This document shows, piece by piece, positions 1 through 10,089 of a stretch of DNA of 64,000 bases; position 1 is the first letter of the stretch, and every line of letters begins with the position of its first letter. The position numbers and the translations under genes are program-made. The notes beneath the pieces are model-generated. The model had not been told where the DNA came from. It ran no database searches and was given only the letters and a program-made list of their open reading frames with translations. This DNA comes from Calycina herbarum (taxonomy: Eukaryota > Ascomycota > Leotiomycetes > Helotiales > Pezizellaceae). The stretch spans positions 62,001 through 126,000 of the forward strand of contig LLEY01000083.1 of NCBI GenBank assembly GCA_001414485.1, in the 5' to 3' direction.

Positions 1-373
1 CGGTCCCTGCCATTGAAACGTGGTTGGTGAGTTTTCCTTATCCAAAAAATGGTTAGAAAGACGAGCCAGACTCGAAGCATCATGACCTTGAGAAAGGGGA
101 AACTCACGGTGATGTCAACATCAAAGTCCATATCATTCAATTTGCAATGGAGCTGTTTTCCAACAGCAAGAGGTTCGCTATCGGAGCTCGGGGAGAGTGG
201 TTTAATGGATTTGACGAAGCCTTGATGCCAAGTTGGATATGCTGGGAAGTCAAAGAACTTTGGGGTGGTAAGTTTTGAGGTTATACAGGCGGCAGGGAAT
301 AAGATTAGGTAGTACTCACAACTCTTCGGACTTCCTCCGGAGATCGCGCGATTTCTATACTGGTGAAAAGCAT
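1..373 (-). CDS. SRPBCC-fold (polyketide cyclase/START-like) protein, 5' part only
   Basis: Three exons can be read on the minus strand: 320-373, 108-257 and 1-36 (the third runs off the window). The start is the ATG at 373. The frame is kept across introns with donors GTGAGT at 319 and 107. The second intron has a CTAAC branch site and ends AAG at 37. The product begins with MLFTSIEIARSPEEVRRV, continues with an FFDFPAYPTWHQGF stretch, and reaches ENSPTTFQWQG at the edge. This order (helix, DFPxYPxWH, then ENSPxxFxWxG) is typical of small fungal SRPBCC lipid/ligand-binding proteins of about 150-170 residues, whose ligands are mostly unknown. The C-terminal half is outside the window. The family call is by motif recognition. 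The first intron uses a less common AAG acceptor. Confidence 0.72.
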
Positions 374-1001
374 GGTGCTACAGGCTTGAAATTTGTGGAT
401 TTGGAAGGGCAACAATGAAAATCTTTGAGCAGAGTGGGAATGAGAGGGTTCGGGATCTTATATAAACATGGAGAGTTCGGGATTGACTACGTGATTCTAT
501 TCGCTTAATTCTCCGTATGGCCACTTTGGCCGATGGCTTTCAGGGGGTCGGGGATTGACCCCGCAGTGGTTTTCGCTCCCCGAAATAATTGTATATACTT
601 TCCTCTTTGCTGCCGTAGTTATATAGCCTTTGCTATTCTTCTTATAACTCGGAAAGGATTTACTTTTATCTAAACATTCAAATTTCAAAGTTAGGTTTAT
701 AGCCCCCATTCACGTGATCACGCGCCACTCGTATAAGATTACTGTACTTCAGCCTCACGATCATCAGCCTAAAAACGCATGTAAGCGCCTCTGACTTAAT
801 AATTGAGCCATGTCTCTTGAGAAAGTTTTAACTCAGATTCAGTGTTCTCTTTTATTTTCCCCTTTTTTTGCATCACACAAGAAGTCAGACGTACACACAA
901 GTATGGCAATGATTGCGGAAGGCATCAGCAATTTATCGTTTATATGAACTGAGGGTCCTCCCTCTCTTTATCACTTCTTCAACTTTGCTGATACTTAAAA
1001 T
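374..1001. other. Intergenic, 374-1001
   Basis: Promoter side of the SRPBCC gene and upstream flank of the HET pseudogene. I see no coding sequence. An open frame at 497-709 has no start context or recognisable content. Confidence 0.5.
458..465 (-). promoter_or_regulatory. TATA box of the SRPBCC gene
   Basis: TATATAAG read on the minus strand, about 85-90 nt before the ATG at 373, a usual distance for a fungal TATA element. Confidence 0.4.
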
Positions 1002-3395
1002 ATGGAACCCCATCCAGTTCCTTCAGCACACTCATGCAGTCGTTGCAGAAATTATGGAAACATCCGAAATGGAATAAATACTTTGGCAATTAGCAGAGTA
1101 TCGAAGCCGTTGGCTCATTGTCAGTCACAGAGTCAAAGGGTAGACTTGTCTCCTTATCCAAAGCCGCATTCGTGTAATTTCTGCCGAAAATTCGTCCTCG
1201 ACATCTTTGACGAAAAAGATTTTTCTTGGTGGAAAAATATTGCTACGCGCCTTGGCCTACCAACGCATGATGATAAATGGCTCAAAGAAACTCTTCCAGA
1301 CGATGCAAGTTTCAGGAAACTGCTCTTCGGCACAGTGAAACCCCCGGCCTAATACTGTCTTTGATGTCAATATGGAAGAAGTGAAACTCGCTGCCGAGTC
1401 TGAGTGTCAGTTTTATCGGTCGCAACTCGAAGAATACGACGGGGATTTTTCTCCGAGAAAACTTCTCGGTACCAAAGTCGACATGCACAGGGATTGTCTC
1501 TCATTTGTCGTCTTATCAAAGCATCAGGATACAACTTATGGAAACAATGGAGGCCGGGGATGATAAATGTTGAGCCATGTGGTGCACAATTCAAATGCTG
1601 GAAGGAGTTGAGTTTTATTACTTCATCAGGTAAGTTTTCTGGGTTAAAATCTTTGAAATGGAGTATTTTTGGAGACTAACGAAAACCGAACAGAGAATTA
1701 CGCTGCGAGAGATGTCAAGTCAAGACCTATAAACATGTCGCCCTCGTCGAATGCTACCCTTTCTATGGCGAAGGGTTGGCTGGAAAGCTGCCTTCAAGAC
1801 CACAAACAGTGCCCTAAGCCGAAAGGAAATTTCATGCCCACAAGAGTATTAATAATCGACCAGATTAATAGCAAACTGTGCGTAAAACTTTCGAATACAT
1901 CCCTAGATTCCGTAAACTCGTACATAGCATTGAGCTATTGTTGGGGAAGAAATAATGTTATCACCACAAGCCAGAACATCCTTGAAAGACAAAGCAATAT
2001 TGAGTTTGAATCTTTGCCTGTTACATTGCGTGATGCTGTCGAAATCACTGAAAGATTGGGTCTTAGAAATCTTTGGATTGATGCTTTATGCATAATCCAA
2101 GATGACACCGGGGATAATGGCTCGGAAATTGCGATGATGCCTGTAATTTATAGCCAAGCTACTGTTACACTTTCAGCATCCAAGTCCAATGGTGTGACGG
2201 AAAGCTTTCTAGCGGATCGAAGTCCTATGGTCGAGGAAAAGGATTCTGAGGTGGTACAGAATTGCCCTTTAAAACGTCAAGTGGCAAAATGGGATCCGTC
2301 ATTCTCCTCCCTTGAATAAATCCCCCGATTGACCCTCTCAACTTGAGGGGCTGGACCCTACAAGAACGACTTCTCTCTCCGCGTTTCTTGGAGTTCGGAA
2401 TCACTCGCACACGCTGGCTCTGCCCCCAATCATTCGAAGGGGGAGAGAAGAACGATGGATTCCAGACCGCAAGCTTGCCAAATCATTGGCATCTTCGACG
2501 ATGTGTGCGCAACTTCATCGACTGTCATCAACTTTGACGGCTATGATAGCGATTCGGAGGACGACCAGAGTCTCGGAAAGACCAAAAACCCCAAAACAGA
2601 GCTGACTTGGACAAGCATCTTCAAAACTGGCCCAATACTTTCCGCAATCTGACTTTCCCGGGCGATCGCCTTCCCGCTCTCTCGGGGATTGCTGCACGGT
2701 TTGGAATATTTATGAATGATGAGTATTGTGCTGGACTATGGGAGTCAAAACTCGCTTGCGAGATTCTCTGGTGTAGTGCTGTACCGGGTTTATTACCACG
2801 GCCTTTGACTTACCAAGGTCCTTCTTGGTCTTGGGCTGGTATCAACGGTCATATCGACTTGAATTCATGTACAATGGCTGGTCCTAGCGAGTATTCCAGT
2901 AAAGACTTCACGGCTGTAGACAAGGGCTTCCAAATTCTTGACTGCCAAGTTGCTTTTCACTGTAAGGGTCAAAAGAAAACTGCCATTCCCGATTTTGATG
3001 CTTCAAAGTTCGGCTCAGTCAAATCGGGCCATCTGAAAGTTCGGTGTCAGCTCAGGAGTGCCGAGTTGAGAAGGAAAGACAAATCGGTGGCGACCTATGA
3101 TAACAAAGTTAGCATAAGTAAGCCCGGCAACCTGAAAGATGTTCCTGGTGTAAGAGTCTTGCTAGATTGTTTGGAGAGAGAAAGTTGCATACCCGTTTTT
3201 CTTGTGAAAGTAATTACTGGCTCTCAAAGAATGCGTGGTCTTCTTTTACGAAAGACTGAGGAGTATTACTCGAGAATTGGCATTTTTGTTGTCGATGTGA
3301 AGGCACTTGAAAAGCATGAATCAAAAAGCCAAGGGTTCAATGAAATTTTACCTTGGTTGGAAACTGGAGAAGAGCACATTATTACGATTTCTTAA
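1002..3395 (+). pseudogene. HET-domain (heterokaryon incompatibility) protein, frameshifted
   Basis: HET proteins trigger non-self recognition and cell death after fusion of unlike hyphae. The landmarks appear in order but in changing frames. They are an N-terminal Cys region (SCNFCRKFVLD near 1170), a CxFY segment near 1400, the HET core from about 1915 (YIALSYCWG, LRDAVEITERLGLRNLWIDALCIIQDD), LRGWTLQERLLSPRFLEFG at 2343-2400, LTFPGDRLPALSGIA near 2650, and the SWSWAG segment near 2830. Frame changes are needed near 1341-1352 (run of five C), at least once in 1440-1620, near 2310-2326 (another run of five C), near 2440-2455 (run of five G) and near 2600-2640. One plausible intron lies at 1630-1693. 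No set of ordinary introns restores one frame. I read it as a decayed gene. Assembly indels in homopolymers are the alternative for some of the breaks. Confidence 0.8.
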
Positions 3396-4533
3396 GCATT
3401 AAATGAACAATTGAGAAGGACCACGGTTTCATGAGATCAAAAATGGATATACATATGCGACAGTTCATCTTCATCTTTGAGGCTAATAGCCGTACCTCAA
3501 ACTCTCTCCGCTTTTAGCTATCCCGTTCAGGTACCATCTAGAAACTGGGTATGAGTAGGTAAAAGTTTGTTGCTCTGTTCTTTGCACATGCAGTATGGAG
3601 CTCCACTATACGAGTTGTTGAACAATTAATCTAAATAAAATCGTTATCGGCTAATTCTATAGATGTCTAATAGGGCGATATTAATCAAAGCACGCTTCAC
3701 CCATTCCAGTCGTGCTATTACTCCTATCGTGCTACACTACGCTTCAACTACCAGAGTAGGTGTGGTGGTGTTTCGGGTGGGTTAGTGGCTGGGGAAATAA
3801 CCGAGGGGCCTCTACCACGTCTGAATTTCCTCCCTCCAAAAACTACCTTAATTTTAAAATAAAACTGCAACAAGTTAAATAGATGCAGTCTTGTTCTATT
3901 ATTATTTACATCTTAAAGATTTGTTCTAGATTTTTTTCATATTTTTCTAACAAGTTTTAGCTATCCTGGTAGTCTTTCGTGGCAGGGGAACAAAAATACG
4001 GACCGGTAGAGGGGGCTGGGAGCAAAAAGCGAGGCAGGTAAGAATTAAAGCTCTATCTTAAACTTAGTATTTTTCAGATGATGAAATGTACTATGATTTT
4101 CTCAGTCAACGTAGACTAATTGAACTAGTAATTATTATCGCTAAATTAAATAGTCTATTACCTAAATAGACGTCTAGTGGCGCAATACCTCATATACCGT
4201 GTTCGAGTGCACGCGTTACCGTGATGTGTCAAGTCAGTGAATGATGATACATATCCTGACGAAGGATTTCTTTCTTGCTTTGTGCCAAAACACGGTGAAT
4301 CAAGTTTCGCTATGGAGGCGGTTTATAAATGTATTGTTTTAGTAGTGCACCACGATGTTAAAAATACAATTATTCCATCATATTCTCTCCTAGAAATCTT
4401 GCCACCTCTTTTATTTCCAACATATTCTTCATCCCGAAAACTACTTCGCAAAAAATCCACCTTAACACACCATCTACACCAATACCACACCAATACCAAA
4501 ACAAACAAGACACCGCGTCCAATACGATAATAC
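3396..4533. other. AT-rich intergenic stretch with decayed repeats
   Basis: No gene seen. The stretch is AT-rich with many TAA/TAG. Two similar short blocks lie near 3640-3690 and 4130-4190 (shared core like GAYGTCTARTRGGCG), suggesting an old repeat pair or the remains of a transposon. Open frames here are short and have no recognisable content. Confidence 0.35.
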
Positions 4534-4877
4534 ATGAAACACCAATATCAACAACCCAAAATACCAAAAAAGATGTGCACACAAAAAATCACCTCCTACA
4601 CCTCCTGCAACCACCACATCCGCTACAAACCCACATTCTGTCGCTACAGATACAACATCCTGCATTCTATCGAGCGACAAGTAGAATCCATCAAGAGCTT
4701 ATGCCCGGATGTGTGGAGAAGCAGAGAGCTGGTTTGTCGAGACGAGAGGAAGATGACGAGTTGAGTGATAGGTGTTATGATGAGGATGAGGAGGATAATG
4801 ATAGTTTGAGTAAGACGTGGGTTGAGAGGTTGTGGAAGAAGAAGACAGCTAGGAAGGTTAATGGGGGCGGGAAGTAA
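4534..4877 (+). pseudogene. Small Cys/His-containing hypothetical protein, probably frameshifted
   Basis: The frame from 4534 (second ATG at 4573, beginning MCTQKITSYTSCNHH) holds spaced Cys and His residues and a second Cys-containing segment near 4690. There the frame seems to jump. LCP in the first frame continues naturally as GCVEKQRAG in the +1 frame, which stays open with an acidic, then basic tail until 4877. One missing base in the CCCGGA at about 4705 would explain the jump. Fungi have many proteins of about 100 residues with an N-terminal MC...C.H pattern and a later CPxC pattern, none with a firm function. I cannot name the family. It may be a relic or a small sequence error. Confidence 0.4.
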
Positions 4878-5104
4878 GAATTTGGAAGGAAAGTGAGGAT
4901 GAGAGATGGGTTGTGTAAGAGTGTGGTCGTATGAATGGGCGTGACGAGGGGGAGAAGGAGGGTAAATAAGCGAGAATTGGGCGGATCATGCTATGGAAAT
5001 TGAGGGGAAAGAATCGATTTTCTGAAAACAACTTGTTCCTTTCTGATCTGAATCTTGTCTTTTGATGTTTGACTGCAGGTGTTGTCGAAATATTGAAGTG
5101 TCGA

Positions 5105-6251
5105 CTACTTCAAGGGCGCTAGAATTTTAGACCAATCCTCTTTCTTAACATACTCCACCCAACTCGTCATCTGACAAGGCACACCAAGCTTCATAAATCC
5201 ATTAGCAAGAGTTCCGCAATTAAGCAGGTCGTGAAAACTTACATTTTCGGGAAGTACAACCTCTTCCCCACCAGCATATCCAAACTCATCCTCAAACAAC
5301 ATCATCTCACCGATCTCTCTCATCAATCCTGGGATAGGAACAAAGCTCTCGAATTGCTCAAGCGTCACCTCGTCAAACCCTCCATATTGCAAGTTGTGGA
5401 TTTCACACCATTGCTTGAACTGCTCTGTCCAGGAAAGACTAGCCCCTGCACCGAGAATGGTTTTCCCAGGTGCAGCTTCGACCGCTGCATGGACGAGAGA
5501 ACCCGTGTCACGGGTATCTACTTGAGCACGAGGATTATGTTGAGTCCCCTTGAGAATCCCCAGTTTGATAGTTCCCTCTGGTGTCTATCTACATATCAGT
5601 ACCAAGAAGTCAAGGAAATACGGTTCATTTCATACCTTACGAAAATGCAAATTCTCCTTCCAATTCGCCATATAATTTCCCAAAACCAGAACTGTCATCT
5701 TCTCCGCCAACTCAGGATACTTTTCTTTCAAATACTCAACTCCCCTTGCCTTACTATCAAAATGATAGACCCATTTATACTTCCCATTCCCCCACTTACT
5801 AGCATCACATTGAGCACTAATTACCAACCTCTCCAATCCTTCGACTTTGGCAGCTGCGTCGGCGATGTTTTTTATTTGTTGTAATTCTTGTTCGTAACAG
5901 TATTCGTTGATGGTTTGACCCTCTTTGAGGAGGGCTTTGGTGGTGGGATTGTAGAAGGGATCCCAGAAGTTTGTTGTAGCGAAGATTGCTGTTGCCCCAG
6001 CAAACGCTGCAGTGAGAGTAGTGAGATCATTCAGGTTTGCGGGGAACAGTTCGATTCCTTTTGAGGCCAAGGCAAGAGCAGATGGGGAGGTTGTGTTGCG
6101 GGTTATGCCTCGGATTTTCCATCCTGGGAGGTTTAGGAAATGGGTTGCTACGGAACCTCCCTAGAGAAGTGTTAAGATTGTTCGGAGAGGAAGGGACTAA
6201 TTCACGTACCTGTTCTCCTGTTATTCCTAGGATTACAATGGTTTTCGACAT
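5105..6251 (-). CDS. NmrA-like family NAD(P)-binding protein
   Basis: Three exons are clear: 6210-6251, 5636-6160 and 5105-5584, giving 348 residues. The start at 6251 is followed by the nucleotide-binding strand and loop (MSKTIVILGITGEQ, then GGSVATHFL across intron 1), an altered-spacing GxxGxxG Rossmann motif typical of NmrA/HSCARG proteins. Next come a TxxFAGATAIFATTNFWDP segment, the RLVISAQCDASKW strand, and a C-terminal half with a PGKTILGAGASLSW region. Intron ends are GTACGT/TCTAG and GTATGA/GATAG, and all phases agree. NmrA-like proteins bind NAD(P) and act as redox-sensing regulators or atypical reductases. No catalytic YxxxK is evident, as usual in this family. Substrate or partner is unknown. 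The neighbours give no pathway hint. Confidence 0.88.
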
Positions 6252-7013
6252 TTTTGATAGAATGAAAATTCCATGAATCTTTTTAGGGAATCTTTGGAAG
6301 TGTTGAGGAGTGAATAAAAGATGAAGTGAGCATATACTAATGAGTAAAGCCGTGCTGTGGCTTGTTGCTTTAGACAGGGAACTCATGGGTTTATATACAT
6401 CATTCTCATCCTGCTGAAGGAGTCTTTGAATATCGCTTTGAAAGTGGAGCCATTTCGAGTCTGAGCGAATAAAACAAAGCTGAAAGAGGCGAAGTGAAGT
6501 AAAGAGTCATTGCTGGCCCCAAAAGGAGTCAGATTCAGGTATTTCCATAGGTTGTTGGTGTCAATAGTTGTCAAGAGTACCGGTACCCCTGCCGAAAATA
6601 TCGGTTGCTCGGAGGCAATGGAAGCCCCGATGAATAATGCGACGAACTGATTGGATGGCCCTCCCTTTGCCTCGTAAATAGATAGCAAGATTGAGACTTA
6701 AGTAGACTTAAGTAGACTTAAGTAGACTTCAGTGGGTTGGTGAGGTGTCTCCTTGAATGTTATTACCTATTTTTCCATGTATTGTTTACTTCCAGGAAAA
6801 GAAGCTGGGATGGAAAGGAGGGGATGTCACGGGGGTGCGAAGACCCCGCCAGCGACTTTTAGTGGGGCCTGGAATTTAAGCTTAAACTGCCTGGGACGAG
6901 AATTTCAAAGATCATTCCAGATCCTTTCTCACCAACAACACCACACATCTCCATACCCTCAACCAAACCCAAAACACACATCACTCTCAAGTCACCCTCT
7001 CCAACCCGCAAAT
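6252..7013. other. Intergenic, 6252-7013
   Basis: Holds the upstream region of the NmrA-like gene, a short tandem repeat at 6694-6733, and a CA-rich, pyrimidine-biased 5' leader (about 6930-7013) just before the zinc-binding protein gene. Nothing coding is seen. Confidence 0.5.
6694..6733. repeat. 10-bp tandem repeat, four copies
   Basis: Four head-to-tail copies of AGACTTAAGT. The last copy has one change (C for A). Each unit contains the palindrome ACTTAAGT. Confidence 0.9.
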
Positions 7014-7525
7014 ATGCCTGTTTCCAAGAAGATGAAGGTCAGTCCCCTTCCCTAGAACCTACCAAAACAGTGAAGTGGAGGGCGGCAAACAAAAGAACAA
7101 ACACTGATAAGCAATCCCTCTCCAGGTCCAACGCGACCACCGCAAAGCCGAAGCAGCAGGCACTCGTGCACCTGTCAAGGCAAATGGTCTTCCTGTCAAA
7201 GCCCCAAAGCCAACATCCATCGTACGTTCAAGACCGAGATCCACGATCCTCTCCCTATCAGATCAAAACCACACCGACACCCCTCCCCCCCATTAAATCG
7301 TGATCGCGATGCCCAAAAATAGCCCCGGAGAGAAGACACGAACGAGAGGGATGCTGAGGAATAAAATGCTAATATATCCTCTTTCGCCCAATCTAGTGCG
7401 CAAACTGCCGAAAGGAAATCGTCAACACGAACTTGAAGCAATTGGAGGTCCACGCCGAGACGCACGACTCAAAGAACTGGCCCAAGGAGAAGTGCTGGCC
7501 AAAGGAGTTCCCTTCCGCGGAGTAA
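7014..7525 (+). CDS. Small zinc-binding protein (4F5/At2g23090-like)
   Basis: Three exons, 7014-7037, 7126-7221 and 7397-7525, give an 82-residue product. It opens with a basic MPVSKKMKVQRDHRKAEAAG stretch, passes a PVKANGLPVKAPKP linker, and ends with a CANC...H...H zinc site (CANCRKEIVNTN followed by HAETHDSKNWPKEKCWP). This is the full layout of the small conserved eukaryotic family with an N-terminal 4F5-like basic region and one C2H2-type zinc site; its role is unknown. The first donor is GTCAGT. Both introns keep phase 0. The second intron (175 nt) is long for this window. A CA-rich leader precedes the ATG. Confidence 0.9.
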
Positions 7526-8180
7526 GCACGACGGGAGAAATTCGAGAGAGATGATACATGGGTGAATGGAATATGCGATTGATGAGGGGTTCAGCGGGGT
7601 TAATGGTGGGGTTTCAGAGGGACAGGAGTTTTTTTTTTAGATTGCGATATGTCTATGATTTGCTTTGAGGGCGTGAGATACGTGTGGATTACTGGGCGAT
7701 GAAAATATACCGGTTCTCCCTGGGTTTTTATTATTCACTGTGAGGTTTTTTTAGTGGTTTATTGGGGGTGGGAGCGAGCAAGTGCATCGCTTCGTTTTTA
7801 TATGGCGTTTTGGGGAGTGAGACATACACCGTGGGAAGGGGCCAAAATATGGCCTGTGATAGTGCCCAGAAGCCTTCTGTATTTCAGCAGGCCTCCCTCG
7901 TCAATCAGGGCTGAAATGCTCCCCTTAGCTCGCTTGCACCTATGGCTTCTGTCGCCTTTTAACAGGGAGGTGGTCAAGTCTCCAGGGCACTTTACAGCGC
8001 ACTGCCTTGTATTCTCCTCCGCACTAGGGTAGTATCCCCAAAGTTTATCACTCCACTCAAGCCTCGGACACCTAAAATATTTCAATGTAGTTCATTTCCA
8101 GGAACTCAAGAGTCTATGTTAAACCTTCCCTCCCATCCGAACCAGTCGGGGTATCTTCTTCCCTATGCCCACCAAGCAGC
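7526..8180. other. Intergenic, 7526-8180
   Basis: 3' flanks of two convergent genes. Contains a T-rich run near 7630 and no supported gene. Confidence 0.45.
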
Positions 8181-8501
8181 TTATTGGCGTGTATGGTGGT
8201 TACCACACCAGAAGCTCTTTTTCGTGTCGCAATCGCATGTTCTAAGGATCTTGCACAGAGACTGGCGGTTTCCTTGCTTTGGTTCAACTTCGTCCATTGT
8301 TTGGTGGGAACTTTCGACCATTGTATCTTTTTTCTCGAATGGGATGGCAGCGGCTTGGACTGCTGGGACGAGAAGTGAGGAGGTTGTTATGATTGTTGCT
8401 GTGATGTGTTGGATGCCGAAACCTTGATGTCTGTTTGGATTGTAGGCAAGGGCTGTTGAGAAGAGGCCTAGGAAGGCGAAGATGATGTGATGGAAGTTCA
8501 T
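8181..8501 (-). CDS. Small secreted Cys-rich peptide precursor, array copy 1
   Basis: A 106-residue single-exon frame. It starts with a hydrophobic signal sequence (MNFHHIIFAFLGLFSTALA), has a second hydrophobic stretch ending VQAAAIPFEKK, an acidic/polar pro-region, and a short C-terminal part with four cysteines spaced C-x5-C-x-C-x7-C. The position of the Kex2-type KR of the sister copies reads NR here, so processing may be lost or altered. It is the most 3' of five same-strand paralogs in 8.2-12.4 kb. No known family is recognised. A secreted antimicrobial, signalling or effector-like peptide is possible, but that is inference from layout only. Confidence 0.75.
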   Translation of the reverse strand: MNFHHIIFAFLGLFSTALAYNPNRHQGFGIQHITATIITTSSLLVPAVQAAAIPFEKKDTMVESSHQTMDEVEPKQGNRQSLCKILRTCDCDTKKSFWCGNHHTRQ

Positions 8502-9011
8502 GTTTGTCGTTGTTGTGGTGTTGGGTTTGAGAGTAATGGTGGGGTTTGTTTGTTGAAAAGTGTAAAGATAGAGGGAAGGGGGTTTCGTGCGGTCTTTTTA
8601 TGGACCACTGAGCAGCTGTGGTTGTCTGCATGACTGAAATCGTTCTTATATTATTCGTGATTGGTGAATATAGTATACTCGAGAAATCTTCTGAATCTTA
8701 TGAGATGAGGCAAAATTATTCAACTATGTTATACCGCTCAAGATTACCCAATCTATATATCAAAGTTCATCGAAGAAAGTATCGGAAGTAGAGCTTGAGA
8801 CCTATCTATCAGCATAACTGGGTTTTCATGTTGGGTAAATACTTACCTTTTTACGGATGGTATATTCTCACTTCATCACACGCTTATAGCCCTTGTTTTC
8901 AAATTGATCATGAAAATTTCTAGGTACTCATTCTATCATCTCTACTATTTTAGATACAAATAGGTTTAATCAGACAAAAAAGTCAACCAGCCCCAGTAGC
9001 TAACTATGAAA
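8502..9011. other. Spacer between peptide copies 1 and 2
   Basis: AT-rich spacer. Contains TAGTATACTCG...TTCTGAATCTTAT near 8670-8700, which recurs in the next spacer near 9507-9537. The repeat unit therefore includes flanking DNA as well as the coding part. Confidence 0.5.
8591..8602 (-). promoter_or_regulatory. TATA-like element of peptide gene copy 1
   Basis: Minus-strand CATAAAAAGACC about 90-100 nt before the ATG at 8501. Nearly the same sequence (TATAAAAAGACTC) sits at the same distance before copy 5. Confidence 0.4.
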
Positions 9012-9311
9012 TCAGTCCTCCGTACATTTATGCGTACCATCAAAACATTCGCATGTTCCCCAGAAACTGCACCAAGACCAGCGTTTTGCTAGCTTTGGCT
9101 TTCGTTCAACCGAGCTTTCTTTGGGTAGTGTCTGGATGGAGTTCTCGGATATGGCAGTGTTTTGTTTCTCGGAGGGTATGGCGGCGCCTTGGATGGTGGG
9201 GGCGAGAAGTGTAAAGGTTGCGATACTGAGGCTTAAAGCTATGTTTGAGTTGTAGGCTAGGGTTGTGGAGAAGAGGCCTAGAAAGGCGAATAAGATGGTG
9301 TAGAAGTTCAT
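9012..9311 (-). CDS. Small secreted Cys-rich peptide precursor, array copy 2
   Basis: A 99-residue single-exon frame. Signal sequence MNFYTILFAFLGLFSTTLA is followed by a second hydrophobic stretch, the conserved AAIPSEKQNT block, a polar pro-region, and the Kex2-type site KLAKR. Cleavage there would release a tail of about 24 residues with cysteines C-x5-C-x-C-x6-C and several aromatic residues. The leader and the PKLAKR junction are close to copies 3 and 4, while the tail differs at most non-Cys positions. Its own TATA-like element lies at 9415-9423. Confidence 0.82.
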   Translation of the reverse strand: MNFYTILFAFLGLFSTTLAYNSNIALSLSIATFTLLAPTIQGAAIPSEKQNTAISENSIQTLPKESSVERKPKLAKRWSWCSFWGTCECFDGTHKCTED

Positions 9312-9759
9312 TGTCTTTGGTTGAAACTGCTGAGGTGGATTTCACGATAATGGCGTTTTCTGTGCACTTGCTGACGTGGACGCAAAGGCATAAACAATAG
9401 AGGTCTCTAACCGCCATTTATAGAAGATTTCCAGGCATGCTTGTCTAGATGACTCGGACAAAATGGCTTCCTATGTCATCAGAAGCTGGGTGCTGTTAAG
9501 AAGCGTAGTATACTCGGCAAGTGTTCTGAATCTTATAGTCTAAAGAGTTTACGTCTAAGTCATTCAAACTGAAGGGAAACTAAGCACTGCGTGGTGGCAT
9601 TCTCACTGTACTTCACAGATACTTATATTATTCAAAGTGAAATTCGAAATGTAATAACTCATTCTATGTTATGATTATTGTCCCAGTTCCCTGAAGACAG
9701 ACGAAAATCCAACCACCCATTCCTAATAATCCATGAAACAGTAGTATGTGCTGTGTCCC
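9312..9759. other. Spacer between peptide copies 2 and 3
   Basis: AT-rich. Shares TAGTATACTCG and TTCTGAATCTTAT (9507-9537) and a following ...AAGTCATTCAAAC block with neighbouring spacers. No gene. Confidence 0.5.
9415..9423 (-). promoter_or_regulatory. TATA box of peptide gene copy 2
   Basis: TATAAATGG on the minus strand, about 105-110 nt upstream of the ATG at 9311. Confidence 0.4.
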
Positions 9760-10089
9760 CTAGTCACAGTAGGATCTGTCATCGTGGCATTTGCAAAGTC
9801 CGAAGACCTTACACCAAGAATCCCACGAAAAGATATTGAAGCGTTTTGCAAGCTTTGGTTCGATCTCGGCTTTCTCGCTTTCTTCGGCTAGTAGTTCGAT
9901 GGAGGGTTCGGGTGAAAAGGTTGTATGTTTCTTTTCGGAAGGGATGGTGGCGCCTATGACTGGGGCGAGAAGTGTGGTGGTTGTTAGAAAGGTCAGGTGT
10001 TGGATTTTGAAACCTCGATAAGGGTTGCAAGCGAGTGCTGTGGTGGAGAATGTGCCAATGAAGGCAAGTACTAGGGTGAAGAGACGCAT
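9760..10089 (-). CDS. Small secreted Cys-rich peptide precursor, array copy 3
   Basis: A 109-residue single-exon frame. Signal sequence MRLFTLVLAFIGTFSTTALA, a second hydrophobic segment ending GATIPSEKKHT, an acidic pro-region rich in Glu, then EPKLAKR as a Kex2-type site. The predicted mature part is about 29 residues with cysteines C-x5-C-x-C-x6-C near its end (CKVFGLCKC core). It has the same layout as copies 2 and 4. A TATAAAAAACAG-like element on the minus strand lies only about 30 nt upstream of the ATG, so the transcript start may be close to the start codon. Confidence 0.82.
   Translation of the reverse strand: MRLFTLVLAFIGTFSTTALACNPYRGFKIQHLTFLTTTTLLAPVIGATIPSEKKHTTFSPEPSIELLAEESEKAEIEPKLAKRFNIFSWDSWCKVFGLCKCHDDRSYCD

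Noticed and set aside
497..709. 70-codon minus-strand open frame
   Set aside because: No recognisable motif, no start context, low-complexity basic composition; likely chance.
4172..4215. Possible tRNA gene (A-box and B-box like sequence)
   Set aside because: No acceptor stem or anticodon arm can be folded around it; kept only as a weak repeat observation.
9760..10089. Intron inside the leader of peptide copy 3 (GTTTCA...CCCAG, 54 nt)
   Set aside because: No equivalent splice sites in copies 2 and 5, and a weak donor; the continuous frame is preferred.
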